Below, one piece after another: positions 1 to 4,820 of a stretch of 7,965 nt of DNA (position 1 is its first letter; each line of letters opens with the position of its first letter). A program made the position numbers and the translations under genes. The stretch spans positions 1-7,965 of the forward strand of contig USNF01000036.1 in NCBI GenBank assembly GCA_900555985.1, given 5' to 3'. The notes below the pieces were generated by a model that worked only from the letters and a program-made list of their open reading frames with translations, did no database searches and was not told the DNA's origin. The DNA is from an uncultured Gemella sp. Lineage in GTDB: Bacteria > Bacillota > Bacilli > Staphylococcales > Gemellaceae.

Positions 1-51
1 TACCGACCTCCAAAAAGTTAGATTTTTTGGTCTAACTTTTTGGGGTCGGTA
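1..51. repeat. 21-bp inverted repeat, IS3/IS150-end-like palindrome
   Basis: Bases 1-8 pair with 44-51 and bases 10-22 pair with 31-43, leaving T9 as a single bulge and bases 23-30 as an 8-base loop. Each arm contains the string CCAAAAAGTTAGA or its complement. From memory, this resembles the terminal inverted repeats of IS3-family (IS150-group) elements, so the structure could be a remnant or miniature element in which the two ends nearly abut. It could also end transcription of whatever lies upstream, but the T-rich run starts about 8 bases after the stem (60-73), which is not canonical. An alternative small hairpin (10-16 with 24-30) is also possible. The left flank lies outside the window, so a target-site duplication cannot be checked. 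The structure is certain; its origin is inferred. Confidence 0.7.
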
Positions 52-87
52 CAATGGTCTTTATTTTTTTTTCTCATTGATGTAGAA

Positions 88-93
88 TATAAT
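88..93 (+). promoter_or_regulatory. Possible -10 element for cinA
   Basis: A perfect TATAAT lies about 70 bases before the cinA start. The expected -35 position (about 64-70) is only a run of T, so this is a weak call. It would give a leader of roughly 60 bases. No competence (ComX-type) box was seen upstream of cinA. Confidence 0.35.
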
Positions 94-161
94 TAGTGGT
101 TAATAAAATTTCTTTTTAATTAAAAAAATAGGAATTTTATACTTGAATGGAGGAATAATTA

Positions 162-1424
162 ATGAGAGTTGAACTAATTTCTGTAGGAACAGAATTATTA
201 TTAGGGGATATAGTAAATACTAACACTGCTTATTTATCAAAAGAATTAGCAGCATTAGGTATAGGAGTATATCGTCATACTACTGTTGGTGACAATCATG
301 ATAGATTAATAGATACTTTAAAAACAGCATTCTCAGAAAATGATACTGTTATAATTACTGGAGGATTAGGTCCTACTGATGATGATATAACAAAAGAATG
401 TGCAGCAGAATATTTTGGACGTGATTTTTATTTTCATGAATATTCTTGGGTAAAAATACTTGAAAGAATTGCACGTTCTGGAATGAGTACAGTAACTAAT
501 AATAACAAAAAACAAGCAATGATACCTGATGGAGCAATTATACTAGAAAACTTTTGTGGGACAGCTCCAGGTATAATTTTAGAAGAAGAAAATAAAAGAA
601 TTATATTAATGCCTGGCCCACCTAGAGAAATGAAAGATATGTTTGAGAAAAGTGTAAGACCATATCTTCAAAAATTTAGCACTAAAAAATTTGTTTCAAA
701 ATATGTGCGATTCTATGGAATAGGAGAATCACTGCTTGAAACAAAAATTAAACATATTTTGGATAATCAAGATAATCCAACTTTAGCACTTTATGCAAAA
801 ACAGGTGAAGTGTTATTACGAATAACTGCAAGTGCAGATACTGTTGATGAATGTGAAAAAATGATAGATTCGCAACTTAAAGAAATAGAAGAAATAGCAG
901 GAGATAAAATCTATTTAGTTGGTGGAGAAGATATATCTGCTAGTCAAACAGAATTACACAATGTAGTAGCTGGATTATTAATAGAAAATGAATTAACTAT
1001 CTCGATTGCTGAATCATTGACAGGTGGAAAACTAACATCTATGTTAGTAGATAAAAGCGGAATCTCTAGTTCATTATTAGAAAGTATTGTTTGTTATTCA
1101 AATAAATCTAAAATGTCTACTTTAGGAGTTAAAGAAGAAACATTAGAAAAATATGGAGCAGTGAGCGAACAAACAGCCAAAGAAATGGTTCAAGGTGTTG
1201 CAAAAAGATTAAATAGTGATATAGCCGTTGCAACTACAGGGATTGCTGGACCAAATAGTGATGAAAGTGGAAAACCTGTTGGTTTGGTATATATAGCTAC
1301 ATATTATAAAGGTGATATACAGGTAGCTGAGGTAGAATTTGTAGGAAATAGAGAGCTAATCCGCACAAGAGCAAGCGTTGAAGCACTTAATGAAATAAGA
1401 AAAATTATTTTAAAAAATACATAG
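162..1424 (+). CDS. cinA: CinA, MoCF-like plus NMN-deamidase-type (PncC) protein
   Basis: This is a 420-residue cytoplasmic protein of normal length for Gram-positive CinA. The N-terminal MoaB/MogA-like (MoCF) domain covers about residues 1-170, with SVGTELLLGD at 7-16, GGLGPTDDD at 67-75 and PGPPREM at 151-157. A linker region leads to the C-terminal CinA/PncC domain (about 265-418), with AESLTGG at 283-289, GAVSEQTA at 332-339 and TTGIAGP at 358-364. Family knowledge: the C-terminal domain deamidates nicotinamide mononucleotide to the nicotinate form, and in some CinA proteins the N-terminal domain is an ADP-ribose pyrophosphatase. In streptococci CinA is induced in competence and helps bring RecA to the membrane. 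The ATG at 162 follows TGGAGGA (148-154) by 7 bases. recA, a common downstream neighbour, does not follow; a separately promoted acidic orphan gene does. Identity is firm; a competence role in this organism is not shown. Confidence 0.96.
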   Translation: MRVELISVGTELLLGDIVNTNTAYLSKELAALGIGVYRHTTVGDNHDRLIDTLKTAFSENDTVIITGGLGPTDDDITKECAAEYFGRDFYFHEYSWVKILERIARSGMSTVTNNNKKQAMIPDGAIILENFCGTAPGIILEEENKRIILMPGPPREMKDMFEKSVRPYLQKFSTKKFVSKYVRFYGIGESLLETKIKHILDNQDNPTLALYAKTGEVLLRITASADTVDECEKMIDSQLKEIEEIAGDKIYLVGGEDISASQTELHNVVAGLLIENELTISIAESLTGGKLTSMLVDKSGISSSLLESIVCYSNKSKMSTLGVKEETLEKYGAVSEQTAKEMVQGVAKRLNSDIAVATTGIAGPNSDESGKPVGLVYIATYYKGDIQVAEVEFVGNRELIRTRASVEALNEIRKIILKNT

Positions 1425-1431
1425 TTTTCGC

Positions 1432-1460
1432 TTGTAAATTTTAAATTTTTTTTGTATAAT
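1432..1460 (+). promoter_or_regulatory. Sigma-A-type promoter of the acidic-protein gene
   Basis: TTGTAA (1432-1437) and a perfect TATAAT (1455-1460) are separated by exactly 17 bases. The predicted start of transcription is near 1467, giving a leader of about 33 bases. The promoter starts 8 bases after the cinA stop, so the downstream gene can be transcribed independently of cinA. No terminator was seen between the two genes. Confidence 0.6.
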
Positions 1461-1499
1461 TAATAAAAATATAATATAAAGGAAAAAGAGGAGATTTTT

Positions 1500-1802
1500 A
1501 TGTATACGATAAACTTATCTAGTTTGGAGTCCCCAGATCCCAGGTTCTCGCAAGATGATGAATATTCCCAGGACTTCAATACAGAAATAGACTATGAAGA
1601 TGAAATTTTAACTGATTATGCTGATGAAAGTTATAATGAGGTAGAATTCAACACTCCAGATGAGGAGTTTTTAGATTACTCTAATGAGATGTTCCTTTAC
1701 AAGGAGTATTCGTATGATTTTGCAGACGATTATGACTACGAATATGATGAAGTTAGTATATCTAATGATCAAATAATGTTAGAAAATATTAGTGAAATAT
1801 AG
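1500..1802 (+). CDS. Extremely acidic, tyrosine-rich 100-aa protein, unknown
   Basis: I do not recognise this 100-residue protein. By my count it has 32 Asp/Glu and only two basic residues (Arg15 and Lys68), with 12 Tyr and 6 Phe, so its net charge is about -30. There is no signal peptide, membrane segment or cysteine. An imperfect internal duplication is visible: FNTE at 26-29 followed by TDYADE at 38-43, echoed by FNTP at 50-53 followed by LDYSNE at 58-63. The reading frame is credible because it has GAGGAG at 1488-1493, its own promoter and a strong terminator, so it looks like a single-gene unit. Codons 10-25 are GC-richer than the surroundings. Strongly acidic small proteins can mimic DNA, bind cations or basic proteins, or act as chaperone-like tails; nothing here chooses among these. 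The gene is well supported, the function is unknown. Confidence 0.8.
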   Translation: MYTINLSSLESPDPRFSQDDEYSQDFNTEIDYEDEILTDYADESYNEVEFNTPDEEFLDYSNEMFLYKEYSYDFADDYDYEYDEVSISNDQIMLENISEI

Positions 1803-1822
1803 TTAACATTTAAAGAATATAC

Positions 1823-1875
1823 AACAGGGGTTTTTGCAAGTAATTAATATATACTTACAAGAATCCCTGTTTTTT
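1823..1875 (+). terminator. Intrinsic terminator after the acidic-protein gene
   Basis: Bases 1823-1842 pair with 1852-1871 in a 20-pair stem with one C/A mismatch (1837/1857) and two G-T pairs, closed by a 9-base loop. A run of six T (1870-1875) follows directly. The opposite strand lacks a comparable T-run, so it should work mainly for plus-strand transcription. It insulates the gene at 1993 from the upstream unit. Confidence 0.88.
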
Positions 1876-1920
1876 ATAACGTAATTTTTAGCTATATTTA
1901 AGCAATTTTTATTATAATAA

Positions 1921-1949
1921 TTGACGAAAAAATTTATAGATAATATAAT
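1921..1949 (+). promoter_or_regulatory. Near-consensus sigma-A promoter of the exported-protein gene
   Basis: TTGACG (1921-1926) and TATAAT (1944-1949) are 17 bases apart, 11 of 12 bases matching consensus. Transcription should start near 1956, about 37 bases before the TTG start. This is the best promoter in the window and suggests substantial unregulated expression. Confidence 0.78.
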
Positions 1950-1992
1950 AATTATTACGATAAAGTAGAAATAAGAAAGGAGGAGAATAAAT

Positions 1993-4155
1993 TTGAAAAA
2001 AACTATAATTACAACATTTTTATGTATGAGTAGTATTGTCGGCTATGATAATGTAGCTAAGGCAGATTATATAACAGATTATAATACATCTGTTATGGAT
2101 ACTGTATTCCAAAAAAATATGTTTAATTTTGATATAATTCCTGAAACATCAAATTATTCTCTTCCTACTATAGATAAAAATATCTCTACACCAAATATTA
2201 CTGAATTGGATTATACAGCAGAATTGCTAAGTTATAAAAAAAATTCACAAAATTTCCTGATATTTTATTCACTTGATGAAAATAAAATCCCAACCGAGTT
2301 ATTCAGAATAAAACTAGAGAAAAGTGGTAGTGGAAAAATTGTTGATAGAAGTTTATTAAATACGATTAAGCCAAATACAACTTTAATAATGAATGTTATG
2401 AGTTTTGATATTAACAATGGTAAGATAGAAAATACAAAATATTCTAAGACTAGTAAAGAATATTATACTCAGAAAACTATTAATTTAATCGTGAAAGAAG
2501 GCGACAAAAAAGTTGTTACTAAAACAGTTACATTGATTAATGAGCCTAAAGATGGAAAAGTGTTAGTAATTCCTTATGAGTTAGAGAAGTACCATAAGCC
2601 AGACAAGTACTATTCATACACTAATGAAAAGGTGACTGTGGATGGACAAGAATATAATATTAATAATTTAGAAATACCATTTAATGCTAAAGAAATAGTT
2701 TTAGATCTTGCGAAAAATGAAGAATATTGGCAAAAAGTATCGGTAACATTCCCTTCAAAATTTAAGGATAAAAATACCGAATATAGTGTCAAAAAGAACT
2801 CAACTATCGGTGAATTTGTAAAAGAAACAAAATTACCACAAGAATTTGATAAAAATAGTGATTATATATTTGATGGTTATTATTTAGATGATAAAAAAGT
2901 AACTCAAAATGATACAACACAGATTAAAGAAGGGCAAAATATAAAAGCAGTCTTTAAAACGAAAGTTGTATTAGATAATGGAAAAGATAAAAAAGAAGAA
3001 ACATTACTTACTGGTCAAAAACTTAGTGAATTAAACACAAGTTATTTTGAAAAAGATAAGTACAATATAGAAAACTACACACTTTATGATAAAGAAACTA
3101 ATGAGAAAATTAAAGATATTAGTAATTTACAAGATGAAGTAATTGATAATAGTGTTATTGTAAAAGCAAATTATAAAGAAAAACAACACACATTAAGTGT
3201 TCGCCAAGATGATTATAATAAACGTTTTGGTAGAGTAGATAGTAGTGTTAGTGATAAAGATTTTACATGGAGTGAAGTTAAACCTGTAGGAGAGTTATTA
3301 AAAGAACTAAGAAGTAAAATAAAACCAAGTACAGGTTATGAAACTGTATTTAGAATTAATAAAAATGTGGTAAAAGATAGTGATTATATTACTAAAGATG
3401 CAGTACTAGAAATTTACTTTAAGAAGAATGAATCTGACTGGGTAACAGTTCGTTTTAATGGAAGAGGAATAGATAAGTTCTTATCTGATGGTCAAGAGAT
3501 GTTGGCAAATACAAGAATAGATACTATGATAAATCTACCATCATCAACAGGTGAAACATCAAGAGAGTTTTTAGGTTGGCGAGCTGACGACGATTATTTA
3601 ATCGTAGGAGAGGATTCAAAAACTAAGAGAGTTTCAAAAGAAAAATTATTACAAACTAATGAACTTGGTGCAGTTGTTACAGAAAAAGGAAAAAATTTAG
3701 AGTTTACTGCAGTGTATAGAGAAATATTTAAAGTAGAATTTTCTAAAACAGAAACAGGAAATATTTTACTAGCAAAAAACAACTCAAATATACTAGAAGT
3801 TGATGAATATAATAGTATAGGAGATTCAACAAAAGATAATAAACTTATTATATATCCTAGAGCAGGATACAAACTATCTTATTTTACTGCAGATAAAAAT
3901 GTTAAAGTTAAAGTAGATAAAGGTACTAAAGAAATATTTGCAGGTCAAAAAATAGAGGAAGAAGATATTTATAATATAATACCTACTTCTGATTTAAAAT
4001 TAACACCAATTTTTGAATTTTCTTTATGTCCGACAGATTTAAAAGAAATGGCTGAAAATAATAAAATAAAAACTGCAGAAGATGCACTAACATTAGAATT
4101 TGAATCGAAAGAAGATATAAGAAATATATTAGGGCCACTTTATTATCTAAGATAA
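1993..4155 (+). CDS. Exported 720-aa protein with about five diverged beta-rich modules
   Basis: The start is TTG at 1993, chosen because AAAGGAGG (1976-1983) lies 9 bases upstream and because it supplies the lysines of a Sec signal peptide. That peptide has KK at 2-3, a hydrophobic core at about 5-17, and a likely cleavage after VAKA (21-24). Residues 25-245 are unrecognised. Then come about five modules, each ending in a similar strand: 248-323 (IKAVFKT), 324-396 (VKANYKE), 399-478 (LEIYFKK), 483-577 (FTAVYRE) and 579-676 (LTPIFEF). The first, with YIFDGYYLDDKKV, and the fourth, with FLGWR, resemble InlB B-type (Listeria-Bacteroides) repeats of Gram-positive surface proteins. The C-terminus lacks LPXTG, a membrane anchor, SLH or LysM, and Cys11 is not in a lipobox. 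The protein is therefore probably secreted or held non-covalently. Adhesion or host interaction is plausible but inferred. It stands alone, with its own promoter and terminator. Confidence 0.85.
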   Translation: MKKTIITTFLCMSSIVGYDNVAKADYITDYNTSVMDTVFQKNMFNFDIIPETSNYSLPTIDKNISTPNITELDYTAELLSYKKNSQNFLIFYSLDENKIPTELFRIKLEKSGSGKIVDRSLLNTIKPNTTLIMNVMSFDINNGKIENTKYSKTSKEYYTQKTINLIVKEGDKKVVTKTVTLINEPKDGKVLVIPYELEKYHKPDKYYSYTNEKVTVDGQEYNINNLEIPFNAKEIVLDLAKNEEYWQKVSVTFPSKFKDKNTEYSVKKNSTIGEFVKETKLPQEFDKNSDYIFDGYYLDDKKVTQNDTTQIKEGQNIKAVFKTKVVLDNGKDKKEETLLTGQKLSELNTSYFEKDKYNIENYTLYDKETNEKIKDISNLQDEVIDNSVIVKANYKEKQHTLSVRQDDYNKRFGRVDSSVSDKDFTWSEVKPVGELLKELRSKIKPSTGYETVFRINKNVVKDSDYITKDAVLEIYFKKNESDWVTVRFNGRGIDKFLSDGQEMLANTRIDTMINLPSSTGETSREFLGWRADDDYLIVGEDSKTKRVSKEKLLQTNELGAVVTEKGKNLEFTAVYREIFKVEFSKTETGNILLAKNNSNILEVDEYNSIGDSTKDNKLIIYPRAGYKLSYFTADKNVKVKVDKGTKEIFAGQKIEEEDIYNIIPTSDLKLTPIFEFSLCPTDLKEMAENNKIKTAEDALTLEFESKEDIRNILGPLYYLR

Positions 4156-4160
4156 AAATT

Positions 4161-4192
4161 AAAAGCTTTGGAGAAATCCAAAGCTTTTTTTT
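4161..4192. terminator. Shared bidirectional terminator between convergent genes
   Basis: Bases 4161-4172 pair perfectly with 4177-4188 around a GAAA tetraloop, a 12-bp stem with GC pairs in its middle. A T-run reaches 4192 on the plus strand, and the other side is also T-rich when read on the minus strand. It lies between the stop of the exported-protein gene (4155) and the minus-strand thioredoxin stop (4191-4193), so it can end both transcripts. Confidence 0.88.
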
Positions 4193-4517
4193 ATATGTTT
4201 GAAAGAAAGTCTTCAACCTCTTGTTGAGTTTTTGAAAATTTAGAAACAAAACGACTTACTTCTTTATTGTTTTTATATGCAACAAAAGAAGGAATACCCA
4301 TAACGTCTAAAGCTTCTGTGATCTCAGGGAAATCGTCACGATTAACATAGACAAATTTAATGTCATTAAATTTATTTACTGTTTCTTCAAAAAATCTATC
4401 TAGCATTACACAATCTGGACACCATGGAGCAGAAAAGACAAATACTACTTTTTCATTTTTTTCTTTAAATGTTTTAAAATCATCAATTGTTGACAATTTT
4501 TCAATATAACTAAACAT
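4191..4517 (-). CDS. ytpP: Thioredoxin-like protein, YtpP type, WCPDC active site
   Basis: This 108-residue cytoplasmic protein has a single thioredoxin fold. The redox motif is WCPDC at 32-36, the cis-proline is Pro76 in GIPSF, and there is no signal peptide or membrane segment. Canonical thioredoxins use WCGPC. The CPDC form, the length and the endings VNRDDF and RFVSKF recall Bacillus subtilis YtpP from memory. Family members are putative thiol-disulfide oxidoreductases whose physiological partners are poorly defined. The start at 4517 has AGGTGA-like pairing (complement of 4523-4528) 5 bases upstream. The gene is monocistronic, with an extended -10 promoter, and shares a terminator with the convergent exported-protein gene. 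The fold is firm; the ytpP name is a similarity-based call. Confidence 0.9.
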   Translation of the reverse strand: MFSYIEKLSTIDDFKTFKEKNEKVVFVFSAPWCPDCVMLDRFFEETVNKFNDIKFVYVNRDDFPEITEALDVMGIPSFVAYKNNKEVSRFVSKFSKTQQEVEDFLSNI

Positions 4518-4546
4518 ATAATCACCTCGTAAAATAATATAGTAAT

Positions 4547-4576
4547 ATTATAGCATTAAAAGGCTAGGGAAGTAAA
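4547..4576 (-). promoter_or_regulatory. Extended -10 promoter of the thioredoxin-like gene
   Basis: Read on the minus strand, TGC precedes a perfect TATAAT (complement of 4547-4552), forming an extended -10. TTTACT (complement of 4571-4576) lies 18 bases upstream and matches the -35 at four of six positions. The leader would be about 23 bases. Confidence 0.65.
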
Positions 4577-4675
4577 TTTTATTTGAATTTTGAAGAGTAA
4601 AATAGTAATTTATAAAAGAATGTCCATAATATACAATTTTAAAAAATATTGAAAAATTATTTTTTTAACATTACC

Positions 4676-4689
4676 AGAAAGCGCTTTTA
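4676..4689. promoter_or_regulatory. cre-like site 1, possible CcpA binding
   Basis: AGAAAGCGCTTTTA matches the cre consensus TGNNARCGNWWWCA at all but two positions (first T and the C near the end) and has a perfectly palindromic AAAGCGCTTT core. It lies about 130 bases before the PTS regulator start and just upstream of two TATAAT strings, where bound CcpA could block a promoter. It is assigned by consensus only. Confidence 0.45.
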
Positions 4690-4739
4690 TAAAAAATAAT
4701 ACAATTATAATTGGTGTATAATAGTTATAAATAAACTTA

Positions 4740-4759
4740 TGTCCATATCGTTATAGACA
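4740..4759. promoter_or_regulatory. 20-bp imperfect palindrome, candidate PTS-regulator operator
   Basis: The sequence TGTCCATATCGTTATAGACA reads as TGTC-N-ATA-N-CG-N-TAT-N-GACA, with mismatches at only two symmetric pairs of positions. Its first half, TGTCCATA, also occurs at 4621-4628 in the same orientation. It is centred about 55 bases upstream of the transcription start expected from the -10 at 4793-4798, a usual position for an activator such as the PRD regulator encoded just downstream. The binding protein is inferred from position only. Confidence 0.42.
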
Positions 4760-4781
4760 CAATATAGTATTTTATTATGTT

Positions 4782-4795
4782 TGAAAGCGTATTAT
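4782..4795. promoter_or_regulatory. cre-like site 2 overlapping the operon -10
   Basis: TGAAAGCGTATTAT matches the cre consensus at 12 of 14 positions, failing only at the final CA. It overlaps the -10 at 4793-4798, so CcpA bound here would directly block operon transcription. It lacks the symmetric second half, so it is weaker in form than site 1. Confidence 0.35.
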
Positions 4796-4798
4796 AAT
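4793..4798 (+). promoter_or_regulatory. Likely -10 of the PTS operon, -35 weak
   Basis: TATAAT at 4793-4798 would give a leader of about 15 bases before the start at 4821. The -35 position 17 bases upstream (4770-4775, TTTTAT) is a poor match, as is typical of a promoter that needs an activator. The competing TATAAT strings at 4706-4711 and 4717-4722 also lack -35 elements. Confidence 0.4.
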
Positions 4799-4820
4799 GA
4801 AAATGTAGGGGGATAATGGA

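Larger units (their letters stand above)
4518..4820. other. 303-bp divergent intergenic regulatory region
   Basis: This stretch between the minus-strand thioredoxin gene and the plus-strand PTS operon holds no credible gene. From left to right it contains: the thioredoxin ribosome site and promoter (4523-4576), a first TGTCCATA motif (4621-4628), a cre-like site (4676-4689), two -10-like TATAAT strings (4706-4711 and 4717-4722) with no good -35, a 20-bp palindrome beginning with TGTCCATA again (4740-4759), a second cre-like site (4782-4795), and a -10 (4793-4798) close to the operon start. AT-only hairpins around 4638-4668 are probably just compositional. Confidence 0.7.

Noticed and set aside
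101..140. Hairpin in the cinA leader
   Set aside because: Only A-T-rich, interrupted pairing is possible, with no conserved riboswitch or T-box feature.
2023..2037. Cys11 as a lipobox cysteine of the exported protein
   Set aside because: The residues before it (TFLC) do not fit a lipobox, the cysteine falls inside the hydrophobic core, and a better signal-peptidase-I site follows at VAKA.
2610..2792. 60-codon minus-strand frame inside the exported-protein gene
   Set aside because: It lies antisense within a well-supported gene, has no ribosome site or recognisable motif, and has the composition of an antisense shadow.
3594..3872. 92-codon minus-strand frame inside the exported-protein gene
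   Set aside because: Antisense shadow of the coding frame, with Ser/Phe/Leu-rich composition typical of reversed AT-rich code and no ribosome site.
3983..4249. 88-codon minus-strand frame across the shared terminator
   Set aside because: It spans the terminator hairpin and overlaps two real genes in other frames, so it cannot be a sensible transcript.
4638..4668. A/T hairpin in the intergenic region as a terminator or attenuator
   Set aside because: The stem is made only of A-T pairs in homopolymer runs and is expected by chance in such AT-rich DNA.
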